64,000 nucleotides of DNA, taken from Glutamicibacter uratoxydans (GTDB taxonomy: Bacteria > Actinomycetota > Actinomycetes > Actinomycetales > Micrococcaceae). The stretch lies in NCBI RefSeq assembly GCF_006539925.1, contig NZ_BJNY01000006.1:1-64000 (forward strand). Reading direction: 5' to 3'. Numbering within the stretch: position 1 is the stretch's first letter; every line of letters begins with the position of its first letter. The position numbers were made by a program, and so were the translations under genes. Positions 30,292 to 39,037 of this stretch are shown piece after piece. Under the pieces are notes generated by a model. That model saw nothing but the letters and a program-made list of their open reading frames with translations. It ran no database searches and had not been told where the DNA came from.

Positions 30292-30885
30292 TCAGCCCAA
30301 GGTCAGCACGGTGACCCCAGCCTCGCGCAGCTGCTCATTGACCGATGGCATGTTCTGCGGGTCCACCGCGGCGGTGAACGGGCTGATCACGGTGGTGGCG
30401 AACCCCGCGGCGGCCGCGTCCAGGGCGGTGGCCCGTACGCAGTAATCGGCGGCCAGGCCCACCACATCCACGGCGGTGATCCCCTGCTCCTTGAGCCAGT
30501 CGCCCAGCAGGGCGCCGGACTCGTCGGCGATGTCCGCCTGGGGATCCAGCAGCCGTGCCTCGAAGCCCGAATAGGCTGCGGCGAAGCGGCCCTTGGCAAA
30601 GTGCGCGTCGGCCTGCAGCTGCGCCAGCAGCGGGTGCAGCGCCGCCCCGGAGGTGCCTGCCACGCAGTGCACCGGCCAGGAGTCGACGTAGTCCGGGGTG
30701 GCGGAGAAGTGCTCCCCGGGATCGATGTGCCAGTCCTGGGTGGTGGCGATGACCTGGTAGGCGTCGCGCCGCTCGGCGGCGTCAGCGGCGATTCCGGCGG
30801 CCACCACATTGCCTCCGGCAACCGCCAGCGCCCCGCCTTCGCAGAAGTCGGGCTGCACATCGATGATCAAAAGGGCTCGGGTCAT
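30292..30885 (-). CDS. pncA: Nicotinamidase
   Basis: Hydrolyses nicotinamide to nicotinic acid for NAD salvage (and pyrazinamide to its active form). 197 residues with the catalytic triad D9 (LLIIDVQPDF), K98 (FAKGRF) and C149 (ADYCVRAT), and the metal-site residues D51, H53 and H59 (TQDWHIDPGEHF). It lies 82 bases downstream of pncB on the same strand, so the two successive salvage enzymes probably share a transcript. Confidence 0.96.
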   Translation of the reverse strand: MTRALLIIDVQPDFCEGGALAVAGGNVVAAGIAADAAERRDAYQVIATTQDWHIDPGEHFSATPDYVDSWPVHCVAGTSGAALHPLLAQLQADAHFAKGRFAAAYSGFEARLLDPQADIADESGALLGDWLKEQGITAVDVVGLAADYCVRATALDAAAAGFATTVISPFTAAVDPQNMPSVNEQLREAGVTVLTLG

Positions 30886-30967
30886 GACTGCCTCCGTGGG
30901 GATTGGGATGCCGGTGGTTCGTGGGGAACAGCTTAGTGGGCGGTGCTGTGAGCCGCGTGGGAGCGGG

Positions 30968-32266
30968 CTAGCCGCGCACCATGATGGTCGGGATCACCGG
31001 CTCGCCGCGCTGCAGCTTGCGGGCCTCGCCGGGCATCTCCTGGATGGAGGCGTGGTGGCGGGCCACCGCCTTGGCGACGCCCTCGGCGCCGGTGTAGGAC
31101 GCATCGACCTGGCCGTCGATGACCAGCGGCACCATCAGGTCGCGCTCCGGCTCGCCGGTGCTGTACGGCGCGGTGGAGACGACCTCCGCCACGGCGCGGC
31201 CGCGCTCGTTGAGCTGGCGCACCGCGAACTTGCGTCCGCCCACGCTGGCCTTGTTGGCGGCGGCCTTGGCCACCGACACCCAGTCGCCGGCATCGTTCTG
31301 CCGGGAGACCAGCTTGTAGACCATGGAGGCGGTGGGGTGCCCGGAGCCGGTGACCAGCGCGGTGCCCACGCCGTAGGCGTCCACCGGGGCGCTGGCCAGG
31401 GCCGCGATCGCGTATTCGTCCAGGTCCGAGGTGACGGTGATCTTGGTGTTCCAGTTGCCCAAGTCGTCAAGCAGCTTGCGGACCCAGCCTGCCTGCTGAA
31501 CCAGGTCGCCGGAGTCCAGGCGCACTCCGCCCAATTCCGGGCCTGCCACGTCGACCGCAGTGCGCACGCCGGCTTCCACGTCGTAGGTGTCCACCAGCAG
31601 CGTGGTGCCGCGGCCCAGGGAATCGACCTGCGCCTGGAAGGCGGCGCGTTCGGTGTCGTGCAGCAGGGTGAAGGAGTGGGCAGAGGTGCCCAGGGTCTGC
31701 AGCCCGTAGCGGGCGCCGGCCTCCAGGTTGGAGGTGGCGGTGAATCCGGCGATGACCGCGGCGCGGGCCGCGGCCACGGCGGATTCCTCATGGGTGCGGC
31801 GCGAGCCCATTTCGATGCACGGGCGGTTGGCGGCGGAGGCGATCATGCGCGAGGCGGCGGAAGCGATGGCCGAATCGTGGTTCAGGATCGACAGCAGGTA
31901 GGTTTCGATCACGCAGGCCTCGGCGAAGGTGGATTCCACCATGAGCAGCGGCGAGTTCGGGAAGTACAGCTCGCCCTCGGCATAGCCGGTGATGCTGCCG
32001 GTGAACTTGAAGTTCTCAAGGTACTTCAGGGTCTCGTCGTTCACGACCTTGTGGTCCTTGAGGTAGCGCAGTTCGTCGTCGCCGAAGTGGAAGTCTGCCA
32101 GGCCTTCGAGCAGGCGGCCGGTGCCCGCCACCACGCCGTAGCGCCGGCCGTCGGGCAGGCGCCGGGAGAAGGCTTCGAAGAAGCTGCGTCGGTGCGCCGC
32201 GCCGGAGGCCAATGCCGCCTGCAGCATGGTCAGCTCATAGTGGTCGGTGAAGAAGCTGGTGCGCAT
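30968..32266 (-). CDS. pncB: Nicotinate phosphoribosyltransferase
   Basis: Joins nicotinate to PRPP to give nicotinate mononucleotide, the step after PncA. 432 residues with the family N-terminus FFTDHYELTMLQAAL, the conserved EMGSRRTHEESAV segment bearing the phosphorylated-histidine region, GTSAHSFTLLHD, and DTYDVEAGVRTAV. CAGGAGCG is a good ribosome-binding site. Divergent from clpS across 146 bases. Confidence 0.96.
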   Translation of the reverse strand: MRTSFFTDHYELTMLQAALASGAAHRRSFFEAFSRRLPDGRRYGVVAGTGRLLEGLADFHFGDDELRYLKDHKVVNDETLKYLENFKFTGSITGYAEGELYFPNSPLLMVESTFAEACVIETYLLSILNHDSAIASAASRMIASAANRPCIEMGSRRTHEESAVAAARAAVIAGFTATSNLEAGARYGLQTLGTSAHSFTLLHDTERAAFQAQVDSLGRGTTLLVDTYDVEAGVRTAVDVAGPELGGVRLDSGDLVQQAGWVRKLLDDLGNWNTKITVTSDLDEYAIAALASAPVDAYGVGTALVTGSGHPTASMVYKLVSRQNDAGDWVSVAKAAANKASVGGRKFAVRQLNERGRAVAEVVSTAPYSTGEPERDLMVPLVIDGQVDASYTGAEGVAKAVARHHASIQEMPGEARKLQRGEPVIPTIMVRG

Positions 32267-32400
32267 GAACGCTCCTGGATCGAAGTGGTGCTCGTCGTGG
32301 GCCGGGCGCGCGAAAGTGCGCGGCAGCCGAAATTCACTGTATAACGGCTCGCAGCCGATGCGTTATTTGGCGCCGCCGTGTGGCGCACAGGCATCGGGCG

Positions 32401-32406
32401 TAAAAT
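32401..32406 (+). promoter_or_regulatory. -10 box for leaderless clpS
   Basis: TAAAAT ends six bases before the clpS ATG; no Shine-Dalgarno complement lies between. Suggests a leaderless transcript. Confidence 0.5.
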
Positions 32407-32412
32407 GGGGGC

Positions 32413-32697
32413 ATGACCGCAATGCCCGATGTACTATCTTCCCCGCAGGCCCGGGTGGTTCCCGAGAAGGCGTGGCGCCTGATCGTGTGGAACGACCCGG
32501 TGAATTTGATGAGCTATGTCTCCTATGTTTTCCGCTCCTACTTCGGCTTCTCCCAGCAGCGCGCCGACACATTGATGATGCAGGTGCACAACGACGGCTC
32601 CTGCACCGTGCGCAGCGGCTCCCGCGAAGCCATCGAATCCGATGTGCAGGCGATGCACAACTTCGGCCTGCAGGCCACCATGACCCAGGAGGACTAG
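32413..32697 (+). CDS. clpS: ATP-dependent Clp protease adaptor ClpS
   Basis: N-end-rule adaptor that delivers substrates with bulky N-terminal residues to ClpAP/ClpCP. The 94 residues show WRLIVWNDPVNLMSYV, the canonical DPVN turn and hydrophobic pocket, then VHNDGSCTVRSGSREAIESDV. Starts at ATG 32413; an in-frame ATG three codons on is possible. Two bases separate it from the DUF2017 gene, whose Shine-Dalgarno lies in the last codons of clpS. Confidence 0.96.
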   Translation: MTAMPDVLSSPQARVVPEKAWRLIVWNDPVNLMSYVSYVFRSYFGFSQQRADTLMMQVHNDGSCTVRSGSREAIESDVQAMHNFGLQATMTQED

Positions 32698-32699
32698 GG

Positions 32700-33278
32700 G
32701 TGGCCAAGGCCTTCAAGAACGGCTCGCGCGGCATCACCGGCTCGCTGCATTCGGCCGAGCGCAAGCTGCTGCGCGAACTGTTCGGCGACATCATCCACAT
32801 GCTCGAAGAGCGCGCCGAGGTGCACCGGCTGCCCGATGACATCGACCCGCTCTACGCGCTGACAGGCATCCGTCCGGCCGAGCTGGCGCTGCCGCCGATC
32901 AAGGACGCGGCGCTGGCCCGGCTGCTGCCGGATGCCAGCGATGACAAGGAGATCGCCGACGAGCACCGCCGGCTCACCGAGGCGGACCTGATCTCGGAGA
33001 AGCTCGGACGGCTGCGCGAGGCGCAGTTTTTGCTGGAAACCGATAAAATCGTGCTTGATCCGGCCGGAGCCCAGCGCTTCGCGCAGGCGCTGAACGATGT
33101 GCGCCTGGTGCTCGCGCAGCGCCTGGACATCCGCGACGAGGCAGACTCCGAGCGGATCGCGCAGATGGTCGACGCCAAGGATGTCACCAGTCCGGAGGAA
33201 TACCTGGCGCTGGTCTACAACCTGGTCTCCTGGGTGCAGGACACACTGATGTTCGCGCTGATGGACGCCGAGAACTAG
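32700..33278 (+). CDS. DUF2017 protein
   Basis: 192 residues, helical, charged, actinobacterial DUF2017 family, always beside clpS and murI. The start is GTG 32700 ([11 protein letters not shown]), six bases after AGGAGGA at 32687-32693; a longer reading frame to 32247 lacks such a site and would overlap clpS entirely. The function is unknown. Confidence 0.88.
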   Translation: MAKAFKNGSRGITGSLHSAERKLLRELFGDIIHMLEERAEVHRLPDDIDPLYALTGIRPAELALPPIKDAALARLLPDASDDKEIADEHRRLTEADLISEKLGRLREAQFLLETDKIVLDPAGAQRFAQALNDVRLVLAQRLDIRDEADSERIAQMVDAKDVTSPEEYLALVYNLVSWVQDTLMFALMDAEN

Positions 33279-33285
33279 GAAGCAC

Positions 33286-34209
33286 GTGAATTCATTTTTT
33301 GCCACCGGACAGGTTTCGGTGCCAGAAGCCAATACCCCCATCGGCATCTTCGATTCGGGCGTGGGCGGGCTGACGGTGGCCCGCGCCATCATCGACCAGC
33401 TGCCCGGCGAGTCGCTGATCTACGTGGGGGACACCAAGAACTCGCCCTACGGCCCGCTGCCCATCGCACAGGTGCGCGCCAATGCGCTGGGCGTGATGGA
33501 CGAGCTGGTCGACGCCGGGGTGAAACTGCTGGTCATCGCCTGCAACTCGGCCTCTGCGGCGGTGCTGCGCGATGCCCGCGAACGCTACACCGCACGCTAC
33601 GGCATCCCGGTGGTGGAGGTCATCCAGCCGGCGGTGCGACGCGCGGTGGCAGGCACCAAGAACGGCAAGATCGGCATCATCGGCACCCAGGCCACCGTGG
33701 GCTCGCGCGCCTATGAGGACGCCTTCGCCGCGGCGCCGAACCTGGAAGTCACCTCCGTGGCCTGCCCGCGCTTCGTCGAATTCGTGGAGTCCGGCGTTAC
33801 CGCAGGAGCCGAGCTGCTGGGCGTGGCCGAGGAATACCTGGCTCCGCTGCAGGCCGCCGGGGTGGACACCTTGATCCTGGGCTGCACCCACTACCCGCTG
33901 CTGACGGGCGTGATCTCCTATGTGATGGGGGATTCGGTGACCCTGGTGTCCTCCGCTGAGGAGACCGCCAAGGACGCCTTCCGGGCGCTGACCCGGCATT
34001 CGCTGGTGCGCGATGACGGGGTTGCGGCGCGTCACGAATTCCTTGCCACGGGCAACGCTGATAGTTTTGGGGTACTGGCACGCCGTTTCCTCGGCCCCGA
34101 GGTCTCAGCGGTGCGCCATGTGGACCATGTGGCCGCCCACTATCCGACCGGAGCCATCGCGCGGATCACCCCGCAGATGATTGCCGCGTCGAAAGCGAGT
34201 ACCGAATGA
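33286..34209 (+). CDS. murI: Glutamate racemase
   Basis: Makes D-glutamate for peptidoglycan. 307 residues; the two catalytic cysteines are C86 (VIACNSAS) and C200 ([10 protein letters not shown]). The [13 protein letters not shown]-terminus is diagnostic. Starts at GTG 33286, preceded by AGGAAGC; an N-terminal extension of about 15 residues precedes the family core. Ends in a four-base ATGA overlap with the MBL-fold gene. Confidence 0.97.
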   Translation: MNSFFATGQVSVPEANTPIGIFDSGVGGLTVARAIIDQLPGESLIYVGDTKNSPYGPLPIAQVRANALGVMDELVDAGVKLLVIACNSASAAVLRDARERYTARYGIPVVEVIQPAVRRAVAGTKNGKIGIIGTQATVGSRAYEDAFAAAPNLEVTSVACPRFVEFVESGVTAGAELLGVAEEYLAPLQAAGVDTLILGCTHYPLLTGVISYVMGDSVTLVSSAEETAKDAFRALTRHSLVRDDGVAARHEFLATGNADSFGVLARRFLGPEVSAVRHVDHVAAHYPTGAIARITPQMIAASKASTE

Positions 34210-35147
34210 AGCTGACCATCATTGGATGCACCGGGTCTTTCCCTGGGCCGGGATCGCCCGCGTCCTGCTACCTGGTGTCGGCCTTTGATGGCACCCGGGA
34301 CTGGAAGATCCTGCTGGACCTCGGCTCCGGCGCACTGGGCGTGCTGCAGCGCTACACGGACCTGAAAGACATCGACGGGATCATGATTTCCCACCTGCAC
34401 CCGGACCACTGCATGGACCTGTGCGGTCTGCATGTAGCGATCCGCTGGGATCCCAACGGCTGGGGCCGGGAGAAGATGCTGGTGCACGGCCCGGCGGACA
34501 CCGCGAACCGCATCGAGACCGCCTATGGGCTGCCCGAAGGCGACACGATGCACCAGGACTATAACTTCAAGGTATGGGAATCGCTGAAGCCGGTGCACAT
34601 CGGCCCGTTCACCATCACCCCGTACCCGGTGCGCCACCCGATCGAGGAAGCCTACGCGCTGCGCGTTGAAGCGCACGAGCCGGGTCCCGACGGCGAGATC
34701 CTCACCAGCGTGCTGACCTATTCGGGGGACACCGACTCCTGCGACGGACTGGTGGACGCCGCGCGCAAGGCCGACATGTTCCTCTGCGAGGCGGCCTTCG
34801 AAGAGGGCCGCGACGACCACATTGACGGGGTGCACCTGACCGGCAAGCGCGCCGGCGAAATGGCCACCGCGGCGCAGGCCGAACGCCTGCTGCTCACCCA
34901 CATTCCGGTGTGGACCGACATCAACAAGGTCGTGGACGAGGCCAAGGAAACCTATGACCGCGGCATCGCCGTGGCGGTGTCCGGAGTGACCTATGGGGTG
35001 TACTCCGGCAGCCTGAAGGACGGGAAGGACCCCGAGCTGTTCAAGGGCGACAAGGGCACCGACTACCTCAAGACGCGCACCGGCTCGCTGCCGGTGGTCA
35101 CCTACGAGAAGACCCGCAAATTCCCGCTGCTCAAGCGCAAGAAATAG
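34206..35147 (+). CDS. MBL-fold hydrolase, Rv1339-type cyclic-nucleotide phosphodiesterase
   Basis: 313 residues, metallo-beta-lactamase fold with HLHPDH (H63, H65, D67, H68) and a YSGDT metal-aspartate motif followed by HIPVWTD. The nearest relative by position is Rv1339 of Mycobacterium, an atypical class II cAMP phosphodiesterase that also follows murI; RNase Z-like annotation is common. cAMP hydrolysis here is inferred from synteny. An additional C-terminal basic tail ([12 protein letters not shown]) is present. Translationally coupled to murI. Confidence 0.9.
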   Translation: MKLTIIGCTGSFPGPGSPASCYLVSAFDGTRDWKILLDLGSGALGVLQRYTDLKDIDGIMISHLHPDHCMDLCGLHVAIRWDPNGWGREKMLVHGPADTANRIETAYGLPEGDTMHQDYNFKVWESLKPVHIGPFTITPYPVRHPIEEAYALRVEAHEPGPDGEILTSVLTYSGDTDSCDGLVDAARKADMFLCEAAFEEGRDDHIDGVHLTGKRAGEMATAAQAERLLLTHIPVWTDINKVVDEAKETYDRGIAVAVSGVTYGVYSGSLKDGKDPELFKGDKGTDYLKTRTGSLPVVTYEKTRKFPLLKRKK

Positions 35148-35164
35148 CTCCGCGCAGCATCGAC

Positions 35165-35204
35165 CCCACGGCTAGGCACCGAAGCACCGGTGCCTAGCCG
35201 TGGG
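35165..35204. terminator. Bidirectional hairpin, overlaps the CatA-like stop codon
   Basis: A perfect 16-bp stem (CCCACGGCTAGGCACC and its complement) with an 8-base loop. The right arm contains the last codons and stop (35194-35196) of the convergent catA-like gene. Confidence 0.85.
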
Positions 35205-35871
35205 CGTTAAACCACGTCAGGTCGCTGCACAATTCGGCGAAGTACTCCAGCAGCCGTGCGCTGTGGAAGCCGTCCATGGCGGCATGGTGCACCTGCAGCG
35301 CCACCGGCAGGTAGACCCGGCCGGCGCGCTCCGCATATTTTCCGAGGGTGATGATCGGCGCCAGGTGCCCCTGGTCCTTGGCGATGTTCAGGTTGAACCC
35401 GGTAAACGATGCCCAAGGGATCGAGGAAATATCGAAGCTGTTCGCCGGAGGCTCGCCCAGCGGGAAGAACTGCGTGCTGGATTTGTGCTCCTGGAGCAGC
35501 TGCGCCACATGGTCGTGGAATTCGGCGAAGTCGCCGTTGTAGTGTGCGGGGACGGCGCAGAAGCTTTCGGTTTCAGGATTGAACACGGTGAACACCGGGT
35601 GCACCACCGGCCAGATCGCGGGCTTTCCCTCGGAATCCAGGGTCAGGCGGGCCTCGGGAAGCCTGTTGACCGCCGTCGCCAGCAGCCAAATCTGCGTTGG
35701 ATACGTCTTGAACCTTGAATCATGCAGCGCATAGACAAGGTCAGTGACATCGATGTCGAGCGTCATCGAGTAGGTGCAGGGGGAAGCCTGCAGGAAATGC
35801 TGGAACTGCTCGGCGCGGGGCCAGGCAGCCAGATCGATGGGTTGTGCTTCGGGGCTGGTGGGGCTGCTCAT
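35194..35871 (-). CDS. CatA-type chloramphenicol O-acetyltransferase homologue
   Basis: 225 residues of the trimeric CAT (type A) family. The active-site motif HHAAMDGF is at 195-202; H196 is the base and D200 the structural aspartate. The N-terminal half shows YSMTLDIDVTDLVYAL and the ASFTGFNLNIAKDQ segment, the usual SFTGF loop. All the catalytic features are present, but whether chloramphenicol is the natural substrate is not known; many chromosomal homologues act on other alcohols. The start at ATG 35871 was chosen; an upstream extension to 35931 is open. The divergent PACE gene suggests a resistance-type locus. Confidence 0.88.
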   Translation of the reverse strand: MSSPTSPEAQPIDLAAWPRAEQFQHFLQASPCTYSMTLDIDVTDLVYALHDSRFKTYPTQIWLLATAVNRLPEARLTLDSEGKPAIWPVVHPVFTVFNPETESFCAVPAHYNGDFAEFHDHVAQLLQEHKSSTQFFPLGEPPANSFDISSIPWASFTGFNLNIAKDQGHLAPIITLGKYAERAGRVYLPVALQVHHAAMDGFHSARLLEYFAELCSDLTWFNAHG

Positions 35872-35951
35872 GAGCACATCTTTGCACGAATTAGCCGAAG
35901 GTGAGCTTAATGACCAGAAGATGCCATGCATTTTTGTGCGTGCTACCTTGG

Positions 35952-35961
35952 TGGTTAACCA
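35952..35961. promoter_or_regulatory. Palindrome between catA-like and PACE genes
   Basis: TGGTTAACCA, a perfect 10-base palindrome within a longer imperfect one (GGTGGTTAACCAAC), in the 155-base divergent gap. Could be an operator for a shared regulator; none is encoded next to it. Confidence 0.3.
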
Positions 35962-36026
35962 ACAACGACCATGGACGCGAACCCTGATTCAGGACTTCCT
36001 GTGGTGAACCGCAAGGAGAGAAAATC

Positions 36027-36467
36027 GTGTCCGCATCGCTTCGTCGTCTTGTCTATGTCCTGTCCTACGAGCTCATCGCCGTGGCCGCGACAACCTTTGG
36101 CCTATGGGCCCTGGGCTATTCCGGGTCGCACTCCTCGATGGTGGCAGTGGTTTCCTCGGGTACCGCCCTGGTCTGGAACTACCTGTTCAACCTGCTCTTT
36201 GAATCCTGGGAACGACGCCAGGCATCCACCCGTCGCACGCTGGCCCGCCGCATCGCCCACGCGCTGGGCTTTGAGGGCGGTCTGGTGCTCATCCTGGTTC
36301 CGCTGCTGGCGCTGATCCTGCAGGTGGGCATCCTTGAAGCCCTGGTGCTGGAGGCAGGGCTGCTGGTCTTCTTCCTGGTCTACACCTTCGTGTTTGCGTG
36401 GGCCTTCGACCAGCTGGTCCCCGCGCCGCACAGCAGGCCGCAGGAGGCGGAAGCCCTGCACAGCTGA
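36027..36467 (+). CDS. PACE family efflux protein (bacterial transmembrane pair)
   Basis: 146 residues, four helices in two BTP pairs. Features of the AceI/PACE family are visible: a glutamate in helix 1 (E15, SYELIAV), NYLFNLLFESWE (51-62), RRIAHALGFEGG, and a final helix with FAWAFDQLVP. AceI exports chlorhexidine and short-chain diamines. The start is GTG 36027 with AAGGAGAG about ten bases before it. Whether a biocide or a natural polyamine is the substrate is unknown. Confidence 0.9.
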   Translation: MSASLRRLVYVLSYELIAVAATTFGLWALGYSGSHSSMVAVVSSGTALVWNYLFNLLFESWERRQASTRRTLARRIAHALGFEGGLVLILVPLLALILQVGILEALVLEAGLLVFFLVYTFVFAWAFDQLVPAPHSRPQEAEALHS

Positions 36468-36483
36468 GCGCAATAACGCCGAC

Positions 36484-36523
36484 GGCGGCCCGCTGCCTGA
36501 AGATCTCCAGGTGGCGGGCCGCC
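36484..36523. terminator. Bidirectional terminator between PACE and FAD-reductase genes
   Basis: GGCGGCCCGC pairs with GCGGGCCGCC (36484-36493 with 36514-36523), plus CCTG/CAGG further in, separated by a TG/TG internal loop; 8-base apical loop. Confidence 0.8.
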
Positions 36524-36549
36524 GCGCTGTGCAAGGGGCCGCGAAGGGC

Positions 36550-37779
36550 CTAGAGCTCGCCCAGCGGCACCGAAGGATCGGCCAGCTTGGCGGCATCCAC
36601 GCTCCTGCCCGAGAGGATCAGCGACTTCACGTCGTCGACCACATCCCAGACGTTCACGTTCATGCCGGCCAGCACCCTGCCTTCGGCGCTGACCCAGAAG
36701 GCGAGGAATTCCAGCGAACCTGCGTCGCCGCGCACCACGATCTTGTCATAGGAGCCGTTGGGAGCATTCCCGATGTACTCCATGCCCAGATCGTATTGGT
36801 CGCTGAAGAAGTACGGCAGCTCGGTGTATTCGGTGGGTTGTCCGGTGATGCTGGCGGCCACCGCGGCGGGCTGGTTCAGGGCTGTAGCCCAGTGCTCCAC
36901 GCGCACGCGGTGCCCCAGGACCGGGTGGGCCTGGTTGGCAATGTCTCCCACCGCAAAGATTTCCGGGTTGCTGGTGCGCAGCGCGGCATCCACCAGCACG
37001 CCGTTCTCCACATCCAGGCCTGCCGACTCGGCGAGCTGAACCTCGGGGGCCACGCCGATGCCGATGACCACGGCATCCGCCGGGACGACCTCGCCGCCGG
37101 CCAGCATGACGCCGGTGGCCGCGGACCCCTCAACGGCCAGCTCGGTGATTTTCACCCCGGTGCGCAGGTTCACGCCGTGGTCGGTGTGCAGCTTGGCAAA
37201 GACCGCCGCATTTTCAGGGCCCAGGACGTTCAGCAGCGGCGCCGCGGCGCCCTCCAGGATGGTCACGTTGGTTTCCGCCGCCCGGGCGGCCGCCGCTACT
37301 TCCAGCCCGATCCAGCCGCCGCCGATGATCACGAGGTTCTTGCCCTTGCCGAAGTGGCTGCGGATGTTGGTGGAGTCCTCCACTGTGCGCAGGTAGTAGA
37401 CGTTGGACGCATCGGTGCCCGGCAGCGGCAGGCGGCGGGCCGCTGAACCAGTGGCCAGGATCAGCTTGTCCCAGCCCACGATCTCGCCTGCCTCGGTGGC
37501 CAGGGTCTTGGCCTCGGGGTCGATGGAGACAACGCGCGTGTTCTGGTGCACGCTGATCTCGTGCTCCTGGTACCACTGCCCATCGTGCACCAGCGCGTCG
37601 GCGAATTCACTCTTGGACTGCAGGTAGTCCTTGGAGAACGGCGGGCGCTCGTAGGGAAGGTGGTCTTCTGCGGCGAAGATGCTGATGGCTCCCTCGAAGC
37701 CCTTGGCGCGCAGCTCTTCTGCGCTCTTGGCGCCGGCCAGACCGCCGCCGATGATTGCCACATGCTGTTGATTGCCCAT
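36550..37779 (-). CDS. FAD-dependent ferredoxin/NAD(P)H oxidoreductase
   Basis: 409 residues of the BphA4/ThcD ferredoxin-reductase class. The FAD-binding GXGXXG is IIGGGLAGAKSAEELR at the N-terminus, the NAD(P)-binding one is VIIGGGWIGLEVAAAAR, and the second FAD motif is EIFAVGDIANQ. Starts at ATG 37779, seven bases from GAGAGGA; GTG 37782 is just before it. It is the last of three co-directed genes (DoxX, FolE, reductase) and may supply electrons to a ferredoxin-type partner not encoded here. Confidence 0.9.
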   Translation of the reverse strand: MGNQQHVAIIGGGLAGAKSAEELRAKGFEGAISIFAAEDHLPYERPPFSKDYLQSKSEFADALVHDGQWYQEHEISVHQNTRVVSIDPEAKTLATEAGEIVGWDKLILATGSAARRLPLPGTDASNVYYLRTVEDSTNIRSHFGKGKNLVIIGGGWIGLEVAAAARAAETNVTILEGAAAPLLNVLGPENAAVFAKLHTDHGVNLRTGVKITELAVEGSAATGVMLAGGEVVPADAVVIGIGVAPEVQLAESAGLDVENGVLVDAALRTSNPEIFAVGDIANQAHPVLGHRVRVEHWATALNQPAAVAASITGQPTEYTELPYFFSDQYDLGMEYIGNAPNGSYDKIVVRGDAGSLEFLAFWVSAEGRVLAGMNVNVWDVVDDVKSLILSGRSVDAAKLADPSVPLGEL

Positions 37780-37816
37780 CACAGGGTCCTCTCGATCAAT
37801 GTACCGTGAAAATCTG

Positions 37817-38476
37817 CTAGTTCATCAGCCCGGAGAACGACAAGAATTCCTGCCGGGCGCTGGTGCTGTGGCGCAGGTGGCCCAGCAGCGCCGAGGTGAC
37901 GGTGCTGGTGCCCGGGGTATTGACTCCGCGCAGCGTCATGCAGGAATGCTCGGCGGCGATGACAACGCCCACCGCGCGCGGGTTCAGCTCGTCCTGCAGC
38001 CAAGTGGCGATCTGCTGGGTGAGCCGTTCCTGGGTCTGCGGGCGGCAGGAGAAGTGCTCGACGATGCGCGCAAGCTTCGACAGCCCGACAATGCGCTCGC
38101 CGGGCAGGTAGCCGACGCAGGCTTTTCCGGTGAAGGGCAGCAGATGGTGCTCGCACAGGGAGCGCACCGGGATGTCGCGCACCATGACCAGCTGGTCGTA
38201 CTTCTCCTCGTTGGGGAAGGTGGTCAGGTTGAACTCGCGCGGGGTGAGCATCTGCGCCCAGGCCTGCGCCATGCGGGCAGGGGAGCGCTGCAGGTGCACC
38301 GCGTTCAAGTCCATGCCCAGCGCCGCGAGGAAATCGGCCGCGGCGCGTTCGGCGGCGTCCAGGTCCATCCGGTGCTGGCCACCGCCGGCAGGAACCCTGA
38401 CCGGCAGGCCCAGGCCTGCCGGATCAAGCTCCCCTTCCAGTTCGATGCCTTCGTCGAGCTGCGTGAAGTGACTCAT
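37817..38476 (-). CDS. folE: GTP cyclohydrolase I
   Basis: Converts GTP to 7,8-dihydroneopterin triphosphate, the first step to folate or biopterin. 219 residues; the zinc ligands C108, H111 (SLCEHHLLPF) and C179 (EHSCMTLRG) are all present, so this is the zinc-dependent type IA. An N-terminal extension of about 35 residues (acidic, then Gly/Gln-rich) precedes the core. It overlaps doxX by four bases (ATGA), with AAGGTGG six bases before the ATG. Actinobacteria usually carry another folE beside ftsH, so this may be a paralogue with a special use; that cannot be checked here. Confidence 0.92.
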   Translation of the reverse strand: MSHFTQLDEGIELEGELDPAGLGLPVRVPAGGGQHRMDLDAAERAAADFLAALGMDLNAVHLQRSPARMAQAWAQMLTPREFNLTTFPNEEKYDQLVMVRDIPVRSLCEHHLLPFTGKACVGYLPGERIVGLSKLARIVEHFSCRPQTQERLTQQIATWLQDELNPRAVGVVIAAEHSCMTLRGVNTPGTSTVTSALLGHLRHSTSARQEFLSFSGLMN

Positions 38477-38946
38477 TTGCGTCCACCTTGGGAATGTCGT
38501 GCGCCCCACGGGGCGTCGTATTGATTGGCGAGGCGAGAGAGCGCAAGGGCCGCTACAAGCAGGCCGACATCGCGCAGGGCTACATCAAGAACGCCGCCGA
38601 GCAGCAGCAGGTTCACCACGATGCCGGCCAGCCACAGGGCCACCACGTAGCTGGCATAGCGCGGTTTGACGGCAATGCCGATCGCGGCGAAGATTTCCAC
38701 GGCTCCCACGATGTACATCGCGCTCTGCGCAGAGAACGGCAGGAATCCGACAACCCAGCCTGCCAGATAGTCCGGCCAATAGGTCATCACATTGGCGAAC
38801 TTGTCCAGTCCCATCAACAACGGCAGGACGACAAATCCAATGCGCAAAATCCAGAATGCGCTGAACGACGGATCCGTACGGACCCGTGCACCAAAGCTTG
38901 CCTGAGTCAGTGAAGCCGAAGGCCTTTCACTGAATGCAGCATTCAT
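38473..38946 (-). CDS. DoxX-family membrane protein
   Basis: 157 residues with four helices (WILRIGFVVLPLLMGLDKFANVM onward). DoxX proteins occur in redox-linked membrane complexes and are thought to help buffer radical stress in mycobacteria. AGAGGGTGG before ATG 38946 is a good ribosome-binding site. It is the first gene of the doxX-folE-reductase unit, divergent from a Cys-rich regulator across 91 bases. Confidence 0.85.
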   Translation of the reverse strand: MNAAFSERPSASLTQASFGARVRTDPSFSAFWILRIGFVVLPLLMGLDKFANVMTYWPDYLAGWVVGFLPFSAQSAMYIVGAVEIFAAIGIAVKPRYASYVVALWLAGIVVNLLLLGGVLDVALRDVGLLVAALALSRLANQYDAPWGARHSQGGRK

Positions 38947-39005
38947 GATCACCACCCTCTAAAACTAATGTTCGTAAGTCTTAGAATTCTCCCCGGAAAC
39001 CTTTT

Positions 39006-39011
39006 TGTCAA
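39006..39011 (-). promoter_or_regulatory. -35 element for doxX operon
   Basis: TTGACA on the minus strand (39011 to 39006) is a perfect -35 hexamer; the -10 would lie about 38983-38988 in AATTCTAAG, which is poor. The divergent gap also has TTGTCA on the plus strand at 39005-39010. Confidence 0.35.
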
Positions 39012-39037
39012 GATCCATTGTTGATAGAATTTGGAAT

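Noticed and set aside
35194-35871. Calling the CatA homologue a proven chloramphenicol resistance gene
   Set aside because: Active-site motif is intact, but chromosomal homologues often have other substrates; no evidence of transfer or of activity.
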